Assembly: GCA_029964075.1 (NCBI GenBank) | Contig: CM057130.1 | Span: 5,890,001-5,954,000 of the forward strand | Length of the DNA stretch: 64,000 nt | Direction of reading: 5' to 3' | Source: Patiria pectinifera | Taxonomy: Eukaryota; Echinodermata; Asteroidea; Valvatida; Asterinidae | Position numbers and translations under genes: made by a program | Notes under the pieces: generated by a model | Seen by the model: only the letters and a program-made list of their open reading frames with translations | Database searches by the model: none | What the model was told of the DNA's origin: nothing | Part shown: positions 51,822-64,000 of the stretch, piece by piece | How the letters are laid out: every line of letters starts with the position of its first letter | How positions within the stretch are numbered: the stretch's first letter is position 1

Positions 51822-54015
51822 GTTGTTTTTTTGTAACAGTTCACCCAAAAATTAAACTGTAAGAAAAAGAAGAAAACCAAAAAATGCTGGGCAAAGCATG
51901 ACTAGAAAGATGCTAAAAGTATACTGCACTAAAATCACAACTGACTAATTTGGAAAATGTAAGTAAATTCAACACAATTTCAATTTCAAGGTACATGTAT
52001 ACTAACATCAAAACTCATGTATGACAAAATGCATCAAAACAAGCCACTTTCCAAACCATGGAATTCCTCCATGAGCAAACTAACACTACATCCATAGAGC
52101 CAGTACCCAGCTGTAGGGTCCTTGTGCAAAAAGAGCAAAACATAACACTCACAACAAAGTGCTTCCTGCACCTCATGCCATGAACCTTGCTCTTCAAAGA
52201 AACCCTGATCAAATATTTTGCCTACAGCCCTCCCTGATCAAGAACACCTGTGTCACTTGCAGCTACAGTGTAACTGCTAATTGATTGGCAAATTGGCAAG
52301 CAAACATAAAAGTGGCTGTACTGCCACAATTCAGCAAACACAACTAACAAGATTACAACAGCTCCATGATTACTCTGCTGTGGCAGCAATTCAATAGTGA
52401 ATGCACTAATGAATGTAACTGTTTAGCACACCACAAAAGAGTCCAGCAACAAAGCAGGCTCAACATCAAGATGCTCCATTCTTTCTATTGAGGAAGACAT
52501 GGAATGCTTTGTACAGTCAAATATAAAGTCCTGGTGCCAAAGATACATGATTAGGAGAATTTCTAGCCAATGAAAAATTGACACCAGAAGGAATCCTCAT
52601 GAACTATTCATGACAAATTTTTCTTCAAAATAGTCTCAAGTTGGCTTATTAATATTATCCAGTGGTTTTAACGTTCAAGATTTCAAAAAAAATAGATAGA
52701 GAGAATTTAGTATGTCATCATGGCAACTTTATTTTGGCATGACAATGTAACAATTTTATGTAAGTTTTAACTTAAGCAGAGATTGATTGACTATGTAGCA
52801 ACACATTTTGGGAAAATAGGCCTATGTACAACCATGGGGGGGGGGGGTACAACAGCTCAGGATTAGTGCCAAAAATAGCTTTTACAGTTTAGTCAAATCA
52901 AAGTAAATAATTAATGAAGACGAATCAGGTAGAAATTTCTCTCACTACTAATAGTAATGGACTTCCTGCCAGTACCAGCTGCTTTGAGTGCAGATTATCA
53001 TATCACATAAATACCGAATTGCACCTTCTTCAGTCAGTTTCGAAATAAAACTTAACAAAAGTGGGACTCTTTTCATCAACTTCAACTTCATTAATGCTGC
53101 AATACAGGAAATGTTGACTCCTTCAAAAAAGAAAAAAACACTTGTGCATGCTCATGCTCAGCACGCAGACACAATGCTACAAGTACAAACACATACACAA
53201 GCGATGAAATCCAGGAAGAACGATGAAATCCACATTTATGCATGTCCCAGATTTTTTTCTAGGACACCAGTTCTCCAAAATGCATGCAGAGGTAATTCTG
53301 GCGTATCAGTTTCAGCCTGAGGTAGAGCAATTTGTCTTCAGTGTCCCAATTACTTCCCCACTGAAAGCCACAGGCCAATCTCCAAAAGTGAGGTCACAGC
53401 CTTGTTTTTAGCATCACGGGTCATTTGTCATTCGGCAGTGAACCTTTATAATGGGACAAAGTAGTGAAAGAGCTGTTCCAACAGAAAAAAAATAATACCA
53501 AACTATAAAATACTGTACCTCCAGCCTGGGCAGAGCAACAGGTTTAAAACCTACATCATTGATGGATATAGCTAAAAATGTGTGCACAAAACTAAAAACA
53601 GCTAAAAACCAGAGGCAATCAATGCAGATTGGTCAACTGTTTTTAAAATAGTCCAGCTAGCAACTACTTTTTCTAGCAGAAGACCTCGTAACGGCCACTT
53701 TGTTGTGCTTGGATATATATGCATGAGTGATCCTTTAGTGCGTTCATTATCACTGAACTAAAATAACAAAACATGCCCTCTAAGATGGCCACTACGCACA
53801 AGGTCTATACAAAGGTTATTCACTCTTGAATTAAACATCTCATTAAAAGATGGACCTATAAAATAGGCAACAACAATTACAAATTTCTTATTATTTGTGC
53901 CTGATAGTTTGTAGAAAGATCTTTTTGTGTGTAAGAGATGAAGAGTAGTCCTAAAGGACAGCTTTTTTTCAGAGGGTCTAAAGATAAGTTGGTTTTATCA
54001 AGTGGATCCATTAAC

Positions 54016-54450
54016 TAACCCCCTAGGCCCTTGTTGCTTACAACCATCCTCAATCCTCCAAAATCCTCCAAAATTTTCCAAAATTTTGCAACTCCGCCTA
54101 AATTTTTCAAAATTGTCAGACAGTCCTGCCTCAAAATGCATTCATCCTCAATCCTCCAAAATCCTCCTCATCCCAAAACTTTGCACTCGTGTTTAAATGA
54201 AGGATAACCAACGCCAAATCCTTCAAAATCATCAGACAGTCCTGCCTCAAAATGCATTCATCCTCAATCCTCCAAAATCCTCTTGTGCTTCAATCACCAT
54301 TCATCCTCAATCCTCCAAAATCCTCATGTGCTTCAATCACCATTCATCCTCAATCCTCCAGAATCCTCATTTGATTCAATCACCATTCATCCTCAATCCT
54401 CTAGAATCCCCCAAAACCGCCAGGAGGATTTTGGAGGAGTGAGCTGGGTT
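54016..54450 (+). repeat. CCTCAATCCTCCAAAATCC repeat, copy 2
   Basis: Same start (AACCCCCTAGGC) and CATCCTCAATCCTCCAAAAT words as 27286-27690, here expanded into about ten irregular units, ending GGAGGATTTTGGAGG, an inverted form of the unit. Confidence 0.7.
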
Positions 54451-57400
54451 AGGGTTTTTAGCAAGATTTAAATGAAAAAGAAAAATGTTCACAAAATCTT
54501 GGTCCTGCAGCAGAAAGTCCATTGACACACACTCAAAACATATTGATTTGGAAATTCTGGTAATTCAAGTCACGAAGGACACCAACAACACAAATGTGCA
54601 ACCAGTACGTCAAGCTTAGATAATTTTGACATAAATAAACCATGTTTACAAGCTCGTCCTTAAATTATGTACAACACAGGGCCACAGATCTGAATAAAGA
54701 AACCCTTTTTCTTGTTAAACGTACTGCCCGCAGCACCAAAACATACGAGCTGACCAAACAACAGTTTAGGTTTTTAATGACCTATTGATTGGCAGGGATA
54801 ATGGTCGATATCCCAGGGTTTAATCCGGACAATCTGTCAGGGTCTTTGTCCGCGCGTTGTTCATGGTAGCGCAGTTACGCTGCGACACTGTGTGGCAAGC
54901 ACTTGAAGTTATCACTGTATGATTATCAGTACTCGTCAACCCCCCCCCCAAACCCACCCACACACATAGTCAATGCACTATCCATTTTCAATATTGCAAT
55001 TTCATCCCTTTTATATTTAGGTTAAGCACACTCCATCACACACGAGATTTCAGGATTGTACCCTTGCGTTTGAGACATACAAAGTTTGCCCAGGCCATGA
55101 CGTCATTAATGTACTGTCATGCGTACGTTTTAGTTTAAACCAACAAAAACAGTCTTTCTACCAGGGTTCCGGTATGTTGGGCATCTGCAATCTATAAAAA
55201 AAAAGGCTTACATGTATTTCAGATTGATGTTTGGCTCATACATGCACAGCTCTATCCAGAGTAGACTGATTCAATAGAACCTACATTTTACATTATATTT
55301 TGGGTTTTTGTATTAAAAGTAATTATTCCCTGGCTAAACATTGTGAGCCGATTTATTCAATCAATGTCTCATTCAAAAGTGAATAACGTTTGAATTGGTA
55401 GAGGAGTACTTTACATACAAGTATTTTGAAGGTGACAAAATAAGAACTTGGACAGTACATTCTTAATAAAAAAAGAGACAAAAGATAAATGGATGAGTTG
55501 GATGGGAAAAATTGGAAAACCAAGCTACATGTACATTGCACAGAGAGGCAATATTCATGATGGCACAGTACTGAGGCTGTGAGGCTGTGATATTTCTGTC
55601 TGAGAAAATATTGGCGACATTCCCAGAGGTGTAGTAGTGGATTCAATTACATGAGTGCAGGTGCACCCAGGGGGATGAGTGAATGATGAGTTTTCTTATT
55701 CAGAATGACGGGGATCTATACTCTTACATTTGGCTTGCTTGATTTGTTTCTATACTACTGGGAGGTTTTGTGCAGTTTGTCTTAGACCCAAATTACATGC
55801 TCAATATTTGTCAATGTCAATCATTGTGAGCAGCATGCACTGAACTTTGTTCATTGCTCTAGGTTGGAAGCTTATAATTTTTTCTTTCAAAATAAAATTT
55901 GAAACTAAAGTGGTGTACGGCGAGTTCAATTTTAATTGTTTCTTAGAATGAAGTATTTAAATCAAACATACATGAACATGTACTATGTAAATTATTGATT
56001 GAAATGATTCACCATTTGTGAAAGGGATAAAATATCAAAGATGAAAACGATTTTGTGATGGAAATAGCCTAATTCACCATTTTTAACAATAAAAAATACG
56101 AATCACCTTTATTGCATGCATGTAATGCAGAACATAAAATGTTACTGCCTAATCCTTGTTCAATTCCCCCCAGGTCCAATTGTTTTTTTTTTGCTGGCAG
56201 GTTGGGTGGCACACAGCATCACCTGCATCTGTTACCAATTTCTCAGTGGTTTTATGAGAATGTGCTCAAAAAGGTTTCTGGCAAATGTCAATTCTAAAAA
56301 CAGACACAGGACCATCATATACTGGCACCATAGGTGGTGGACCAAAACAATGCCAGGAATTTCAACTCACCGTTGAAACTTGGCCTAAGGTGGTACCTTA
56401 AGTCCAAAATTGTCTGAAAATTCAGAACCCAAAAATATCTCTAATGTGTAGTACACAGTATTATTTAAACAAATTTGTCCACAAACTATCCAACCCCCCC
56501 CCCTTATCACTATGCACTTGGTGCTCTTGTACTACATGTGCAAGTACATTTACATGTAACTTAATGTGCTAACATACATGTATTATAATAGGGGTTCTTT
56601 TCTGCATACAAATCATTTAATTCATCCAACTTGTTCCTTGGAGTCATGTTTGTCTGTTTTTCATTTTCGTCTGCAGTTTTTCATTTGCCGCCTTTGAAGC
56701 GAACACAAACGTGTTTACAATTCAAAACAACATATTTGACATGTTACATGCATTGGAACATTGTGAGGTCATTCAAAGTGCAAGATAAACAAAATGCAGT
56801 CATATTTCCAATTCAGAGATAAATCATTTTCAAAAAGTGCTTATTAGTAGACCGTTACCTTCATGAAGCTCAACAACCAAAACAAGTTGATCAATAGAAA
56901 CAAAATTCCAACACGGTAGGCCTACCCTTCATTAGGCCTACCGGTACCCTACTTTGGGCCCAGTCACGCATCGCTGGAGCAGCACAGAGGCCTTACAAAG
57001 TTCACCTTGACAAAAAATTGGGCAATTTCACAAAGCGATTGGCTCTTTTATTATAATTTTTCACTCGCAATATTTGCTTTGGTTGAAAAGGTTGAAAATG
57101 TAGCCAATTTCTTTACAGGTCAGTACGTGCATCAGTACCTGACCACAGGTAACCATAGCTCTATGAAGTAACAAACAACGTATGAAAAATAAATCTACGG
57201 TAATACAGAAAAAGAAAAAAAATATCCAATGGGCTCCGTGCACAAGTATCAATGCAACGGTTACAAAGAGAGAATTTGGGGAGGCCACTAGGAGGGACAT
57301 TCGAACGGAGGACCATTCAAATGCGATGCCAGACGCTCATGCTAAGAAGCTATAAATGATGACACCAAAATTGCCCATTTGGTGACTCTTTGTCTCAATC

Positions 57401-58791
57401 GACTGCATGTATAGGAGAAGCTCATGATGTACCGGGTATGCGTACACTATGCAAGATGAGCAAAAAACATCAATCATGAAAACGTCTCCAGTTCCGTCAT
57501 CACTAAAGCTCTTCTAAAAGTCGGTGACTTTCTTTTTCCATTTTCTCCGGCAACCGGTTTCTCCTTTTCAGGTCATTGGCTCACTCTGTGCACTTGATTA
57601 AATGTCAACTAGACTTGCTACAAATCATACCAGACAAAAAAAAATGTAAATAAGAATACAAGCAAAGAATACAAATACCTGCAATACTTCAAAAATACTT
57701 ACACGTTGAATTTAACATAAAATCCGGCTTAAAACTGTATACAACAGAAACACTTGTGTGCAATGAAACTTGAATAAAGTAACAAAAGAATTAACCAATA
57801 AAACCTGCTCGAGTGAGAGAACTTGCGCAAGTTTATCCCCAAATGCAACCGTTTAATCAATGGGCCAGGCAAGGTGGAGTTATTGATCTGAAGGTGGATA
57901 AAGCTGGAGGATTAAAGAGAAGATTACACAGCCCCAGGCTACGGAGGAGAGTGCTAGGGATGCTGCAAAATGTGCAGTCTAATGAGGGTAAAAGACCCCA
58001 TCGTAAACACCTGTCTATCTGCTTTAAATCTGCCACATAAGTGCCACTGCCAGTGTAGTTTCTTGAAATTTACAAAGAGATTGAGTCATAACTTTCACTT
58101 AAATACAACCCGGTAGTATTAGGACGGACTGACACATGTATGCCTGCTTCAAGACAGCAAATGAAAGAAAAAACCTGGAAAAAAAAGAAGAACATCCCCC
58201 CCAACAAAAAATTCAGATTACATGCGTGTACAGTACAACATGATGTACCTTTATTAAGTGTTCTTAGTGTCATTAGCACTTTGCATGACAGCATCTTGTA
58301 GGGGCAGTACTTTTGCTATCCTTTTTGAGATCCCAAATCTACATTCGCATGAGCAGATTTTTTGTGCAGAGATTAAAAGATTGCTGAAGTATGCAATGAC
58401 AGGGTCTATTACCGGGTACTTTAGGCAAAGTATTAACAACATCAAACAAAGAGTTCATTCTGTTATGTGGTTAATACCAGAAAATGTCAATCTATAGAAG
58501 GGCATTTAATTAATTTTCAAGCAGATGGTCAAGGACTTGAACAAAACCCTGCTCTACCATCTGAAAAAAGGGTTCTCTGGAGATGGACATGTGTGATTAA
58601 TCTATCTAGGCAAAGCGAACAAAGATGGTTGAAGTGGATTAGAAACAGCTTTTACATGTAAATTTGTACATGTGATGGGGAGGACAAAGATGTGTCAAGT
58701 GACACATTTTTGGAAATTTCAGTTTGTAGTTGGTTTGTAATTGGGCGAATCCATGAATGGGTGCAAGCGTTGACATAGGCCGTGCAGCTGC

Positions 58792-58977
58792 TATTGACCT
58801 ATTGCTGTAGAATCGCGTTAGAATCGCGTCAACGCAGCTTGTGAAATATTGTCCAATTACATGATATACAAATGGACGCGGAACGCGCAAACTCTGAGAC
58901 AAACAAAACTTAGTGTACAAAACTTCCATAGGGTTGTCTAAGGGGCGTGGCTAACTTGCAAATGGCGATAGGTCAAT
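58792..58977. mobile_element. Small inverted-repeat element
   Basis: Ends TATTGACCTATTGC and its near complement GCGATAGGTCAATTA, about 186 bp; the interior has AATCGCGTTAGAATCGCGT. Target duplication not resolved. A diverged family 2 copy follows. Confidence 0.5.
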
Positions 58978-58989
58978 TATTCATCGGTT

Positions 58990-59272
58990 CAGTGTGTGCC
59001 ATTGCGTGGCTACAATTGGCTGAATGAGAATCATGTTCCGAATGCTGAATTTCGGGACTGTGTCAAGAGAGGGCGCAATTCATAATATACATGTACGTGT
59101 ATGGCAACTTTTGAACTGAAATCAAGATCCAGAATATTGTGTTTTCTCAAAATATACAGCATTCACAGAGCTAAAACTTCATCAGGTAAGTTGCAAAACA
59201 TATTTGTCTTTAGATTTTGAGCACTTTTGTTGTTTCAAATGAAAAAAAAATTCACAAATGACAAATGGTTCA
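58990..59272 (+). mobile_element. TTAA MITE family 2, copy 3 (diverged, partial)
   Basis: Shares GGCT(C/G)AATGAGAA, ATGCTGAATT, AAACTTCATCAGGT and TTTAGATTTTGA-CACTTTTGTTG with 40160-40400 in the same orientation, with many substitutions. Neither terminus is clear. Confidence 0.65.
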
Positions 59273-60659
59273 ACCTGTAGGACTCTTTACAGGAGGGGAA
59301 CCTTTTAGGGGTTAAGCACTATAAACATTACAAGTAAAAGGCCCACACCCCCTTCCCTTCCCTTCCAAATACTTAGAATCCCACCAACTTTAATGCCACC
59401 ATACCAGCTCTACATCAGGGGTGTTTGCTCTTGGGATTTCCCACACAATTCAAGAAGCCGAAACCGAACAGCAAAAAAAACCAGTGATTCCTTGGAAAGC
59501 CTTGTGGTATCAGTCGGGCAGCAAACAGATCAAGACCCAAGTCACAGGGGTCGCTAGTAACAGTTGCCACAACTGAGAACCAATCTGGGCCACAATACTT
59601 TACCCCTTTAGCACTTGTAGTACATAGTACTACATTCTATTACATTGTGTTACACTGTATTACTTTGTAATACACTGTATTACATATGTACATACTTTGT
59701 AATACTGTACTTTGTATAATTTACTCAAGGCTTGGGTTTTACAGAAATGGAGGGGTTATACAGTTTTGTTTAGAGAACAGAGGGGAGCCGGTATTATTTC
59801 ATTGGGAGGTTGATGCCCCTTGAACAATGTGACAACCAGTTCCTCAAAACTCCTTTTTTCCAGGGCTCATCAGGAAGAATTACCTAGGAGAATTACAATG
59901 TAGGATGTAACCCAAGGGATGTAATGGACCCCATGCACTGCTAGCAAGGAGACTGCTAGAAGAAAACCTCAAGATTTTAAACACGGTGTCCATGTGTAAC
60001 CCCTGAGCCTGCAAGTCTACAAAAGGCCAACCCCCTCCATTAGACCGATTGGGACGTGAAGTCCTTTTGTTTGTCGATGCCTTCGGTGTGAATGTCCTAT
60101 GAAGGCATCCCTACAACACCATCCCTCCCATCCATGACTGTACAGTGCAGACATGTAGGGCTTCTTCTTCTCAAAGTTTGAGCATCTTTTCTGGTTAAGG
60201 TTGACACTAAGCCCCATTAGTCTGACATTTTGTCAGCTTGTTGCACTTTTGGTTTTTCGCTGTTTGCGAGGAGATAAAAACTTCTCTGTTAAGCACAAAG
60301 ATGCACTTTTTTTTAAATTCCTGTTTACATCAGTGATGCATCAAATGTGTAAACAAGGAGACAAAGTACAAATGTATACTTCTTGAACAAAATTCATAGC
60401 CAGAGTTTCACAATCGGTCAGTTTATTACAGAAATCAGTTACAATGACAAAAATATGGACAATAAGAAAGGGAGAACTGGCGTTAGGCCTACCCTATGTA
60501 CTAACTCTACTTGTGATGTCACAAATCTTTGGTTCAAGGCTTGGCCAATCAGTAGCTTTTGCTGAAACATTTGTACAATGAACTGACAACTTAAATTGGA
60601 ACAAAAAACCACAAAAATTGACTACAGCAGGAATTGAACCTCCGCTATAGAGACCCCAA

Positions 60660-60845
60660 AGTTTTTGTTCTAGAGCCTATTTTGTGACACAAAGTCGGGA
60701 GTCATTTTGTCCCAAAGAATTACTACATCACGTCCACGAATTTGACTTAATTGGAAAGAGAAATTAAATGTACCGGTAAATATGTAATAATACCCATATA
60801 TGTGAAAGATGTGAGCTTCACAAAATAGGCTCTGCAGCAAAAACT
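60660..60845. mobile_element. Small inverted-repeat element
   Basis: Arms 60660-60687 and 60818-60845: AGTTTTTGTTCTAGAGCC and TATTTTGTGA against the complement of TCACAAAATA and GGCTCTGCAGCAAAAACT. About 186 bp. Confidence 0.6.
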
Positions 60846-62009
60846 ACTGGACCAAATCGGGAGATCTTGGTGTCGTATTTCTTCTAAAAAGATTCTCCAT
60901 CCATTGGTACAGGTGGTTTGAGTCTCAAAGTAGTGGAAGTATGCCATTCTTGTTTTTGGGCCACCCTATCTGATACCGTACCCATGTTCTACCACGTGAG
61001 CTGTCCGTGTGTCGGTAGCCATCCAACTTGTCAATGTCTTTGTTCAAATGCCCTTATATTCAGTCGGAAGAACCCCATTCCTATTGGTTCTGGAGGTCAA
61101 ATGTGTCTTTGTTCAATCCGGAAATCAATTAACCCAAACACCTGCAGATTCTTTAGAACCCTAAAGAATCCAACAGAACCCCAAACTTCAAAGTGTGAAG
61201 CCGGCTGTATCTAAAAGAAACTGGTTTTATTGGAACAAATGAAACCTTTTGCCCCAGTTGGGACAGATAGCCCTAGGTACCCCCTAGAGTGCGAAAGACC
61301 ATTCCCTTCCTTTGTTTGAAAAAAAAATCTAATCCAAAAAACTCTTCCCCACCAGGTTTAGCTGTAAAGACCCACACATGTAGACCTCCACGGTGGCCGA
61401 TCGTGTCAATATAAAAAGGAGGAGAAAATCAAATGGAATGTTTACAGATGATTAACCAAGGTGTACAAATATTCTGATATGGTTGCCTTTGGTAAATTTG
61501 TACAAAACAGACCGGCATGCCTGACAAACACGCTACTGTATGGTGGCGTGTGTGCGTAACTAGGAGCAGCCCAGCATAGCCAAACTAGAAATGTCACTAT
61601 AAGTAATAATCCAACGCAATGCACTGGAAAATTAATTGAGCTACGTTTGTAAATAAAAATTTGAGAGAGAGAGTGGGAGAGATCGGGAAAGTGGAGGATA
61701 CACACATCATGTGCAATATCAAGGAAAAGAAATGGCCGATATTCAAAAGAAAGATCTCTTTTAGTTTGTTTTTTCCCCTTTTTTCCCCGTAGGTGTGTAA
61801 GACCACACTGTATTTAGCCAGCCCATTTTTCTTCCACCCTCTCCTCAGAAATAGAACAGATACAAATTGATGCATTTTTGGGGAGGGGATGGGAGCATGG
61901 CGAGGGAGGGGGGGGGGGGGGTTGAAACCCCTCCCCTCCCACATGACCCAAAACAACGGGGAGGAGAAAGAAGGGAGGGGGTTAGCGGCATCTAAGGATC
62001 AATGACCTC

Positions 62010-62092
62010 GGGCCAATTTCACGGCGCTGCTAAGCACAAAAAAATTGCTTAGCACAAAAAAAGTCTGGCTTATAAAAGCAGGTTACCAGCCA
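62010..62092 (+). repeat. GGGCC-terminus repeat fragment
   Basis: GGGCCAATTTCACGGCGCTG, then CTAAGCACAAAA repeated, related to the terminus of the MITE at 33491-33749. Only one end is visible. Confidence 0.5.
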
Positions 62093-63466
62093 GAACTCAA
62101 TGTGATGTACCGGTATTGCTCGTGATTAGTCATGTTAGTAGGCCTATTCAGCTGTTGTTTGTTTTGCATGAAATCACATAGAGTTTTGGCTGATAACCTG
62201 ATTATCCTTGGCTTTGCCGTCAACCTGTTCTGCGCTGTCATTTTCTCAAGTCATTAGAATAGTTTCTAACATTTCAAGTGCACTTGTTTCCACAGTTCTA
62301 AAAATGATTGATCCAACAAAAAATATTCCCCTAATACAATAAAATCTGTAAACATACCTGATTATCCCAATGCGACTCATGTCCTTACATGTATTTTTTT
62401 TTAATCCACTTCCTTCACGCGACCATGAATCCTGAAAAAAATTCCTGCACTGCTGAATACATGTAGCTCTCGGTGTAACCAATCTATTCCAATTCAAAAG
62501 GTGTCCATAAAGTACAGTGGCGTTATCATTTTTCACACTGGTGGCATAAGCGTCGAGTATCTCCGGGACAACATTTCAATGCAATACCTTCCTTGGCTCG
62601 TATAGATGACAAAGTGAGGCAATACCGAACCGATTAAAGTACTGAATAACCCCCATCAGTGTCTGCCCCTGGACAATATCGCACCTAATACCCATTCAGC
62701 TATTGTCATAGGCTAATAAAGTAAAAGGGTAACATGTCCTTTCAGTTGAAGTTTCTTTGTGGATGGGCGCACACCTAAAACTTGTAGTGGTGCAGCCCAT
62801 TCAGAGCTAATAAACGGGTGAGTTTTTGCAGGGTGATGAGAGTGATTCATTTAGTTTGTAGGGGTGTCCAACTTTTGACATGAGAACTCACTGGAATTCA
62901 GGTACACATGTCTGCTTGATAAACATGACCACAGATTGAGCTATTATGCTTTGCATTTCCAGGTACAGTTATAGAAACCAGTTCAATTTTTTTATAATTT
63001 TCTATTTTTCTCTACTCGATAATAAGGCGCAGTAAAAAAAAAACACCATGTTTAGCATCTCCGCCCGCTTCCTTTTTTGGCGGCCGCTTGGATTTTTTTT
63101 TGGAAATGCTGTTATGGCAATGATTTCTCAATGTGGAGCTTTGCAGTTAATATTTCCGATATTTAATCCTGGGATTTGTTTTTCGTAACTGGCCAACAAT
63201 TCATCGCCCTTGCCGGTTGTTTTAGAAGTGCAGGACTGCATTGGTCTTTGATGGGGAACGAGTGAGACAAACTTTTTGAAAGAGAGTTCTGAAAGTTTTC
63301 TCAGTTTTTCTAATGGATTTCATCAAAACCTTTTAAAATTTTCGGGAGCTGCACACCGTTTCCAATCGCTGTGAAAATTCATACGAAGATAGGTATCCTG
63401 ATTTGAATAGACAAATCAAATGTTTAATACATAAAAAAATAAACATTTTCGTGAGAACATATATAT

Positions 63467-63568
63467 GGTTATTTACAATAATTTTCTGGCCACATGGACA
63501 AGAATGCCCGCGCAGCAGTGTTTTTTTAATTCTTGTAAAACGGTGCTAGAAAATTATTGTAAATAACC
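63467..63568. mobile_element. 102-bp hairpin element
   Basis: The arms GGTTATTTACAATAATTTTC and the complement at 63545-63568 match over 24 bp with one difference, separated by about 55 bp. It would fold into a strong hairpin. Confidence 0.65.
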
Positions 63569-64000
63569 ACTGTGAATATGTTTAATTCCCTTTTCCAGCA
63601 TGTCTGTTTCATTTTTTGTATCTTGAGCAGTGTAAAAAACAACGGTTGTCGGCTATCTTGAAAATAAACAATTTCAAAAAATTAAAATAAATAGCCCTGC
63701 CTCCTCCGGTTTTTTTTAAAAACCCGGACGCTAAGCATGTTTGTTTTTTATTTACTTGGCCTAAAATATAATTTATTTGAATTTATTTGAAATAACCCCA
63801 AAGGCATCTCACTTAATTACAGCGTTACCACCACACTAAAATTGTTCGGTCCAAATTTGCAATCAATATAAAATGGATGAAAACAAATGGACTTCAAAAT
63901 TAGGGAGTTGTGACTACTGAGAAGACAACCTGACCCGAGGCTGGTGTGGAGAGAAAGTCTGTGTACGTAGCCTGCTAAGTGTGCTAAGTGCTAAGCACTA

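Larger units (their letters stand above)
48836..64000. other. Long stretch without recognised exons
   Basis: Probably the 5' intron(s) of INSC and/or intergenic DNA. No domain, start exon or RNA gene was recognised on either strand. It contains the small inverted-repeat elements listed separately, C or G runs (52838, 54940, 56495, 61908) and a degenerate TAC-rich patch at about 59620-59710 (TACATTG/TACACTGTATTAC). The reading frames of 60-130 codons here lack any family signature. Confidence 0.5.

Noticed and set aside
57813..58040. 75-codon plus-strand frame, basic, with good codon texture
   Set aside because: No family signature, no splice sites that link it to a gene, no conserved motif.
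58639..58929. 96-codon minus-strand frame
   Set aside because: It overlaps an inverted-repeat element and has no recognisable domain.

Overview
The window is eukaryotic nuclear DNA: AT-rich, with intron-bearing genes (GT-AG sites, consistent phases) and many interspersed repeats. Gene content (a HYR/sushi extracellular protein, catalase, an Inscuteable homologue), tRNA-derived SINEs, BEL/Pao and probably DIRS-like retroelements, and frequent ACATGTACATGT-like words suggest a marine invertebrate deuterostome. An echinoderm is most likely, but this is an inference and not a proven assignment. Nothing bacterial (operons, CRISPR, ribosome-binding sites) was seen.

Layout: (1) 227-13364, plus strand: the last eight coding exons of a secreted modular protein (sushi, HYR, HYR, sushi, cysteine-rich ephrin-receptor-like module, Thr-rich tail). 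Its second visible intron is swollen to 9.3 kb by a TTAA-flanked inverted-repeat element (1285-10035), which itself carries a complete BEL/Pao retrotransposon (2764-9822, minus strand, 600-bp LTRs, 5-bp target duplication). (2) About 13.4-25.5 kb: repeat-rich intergenic DNA with a telomere-like array, fragments of a probable DIRS-like retroelement and a 500-N assembly gap (20455-20954). (3) 25497-30710, plus strand: seven exons for the C-terminal half of catalase ending in a PTS1-type tripeptide; the N-terminal half is not visible. (4) 33891-48835, minus strand: twelve exons of an Inscuteable (INSC) homologue, convergent with catalase and ending in a PDZ-ligand-like ESFV. Its introns are packed with mobile elements. 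(5) 48836-64000: no coding exon recognised; small inverted-repeat elements and low-complexity tracts.

The three host genes show no common pathway: an extracellular module protein, a peroxisomal H2O2-degrading enzyme and a spindle-orientation adaptor. The clearest overall signal is the mobile DNA. Three different inverted-repeat families, present in at least eight copies, are flanked by TTAA. One hAT-like element has perfect 8-bp duplications, and several insertions stop within about 25 nt of splice donors. I did not find a demonstrably new biological system; the TTAA families and the nested, near-identical-LTR BEL element with a broken polyprotein are the best leads.
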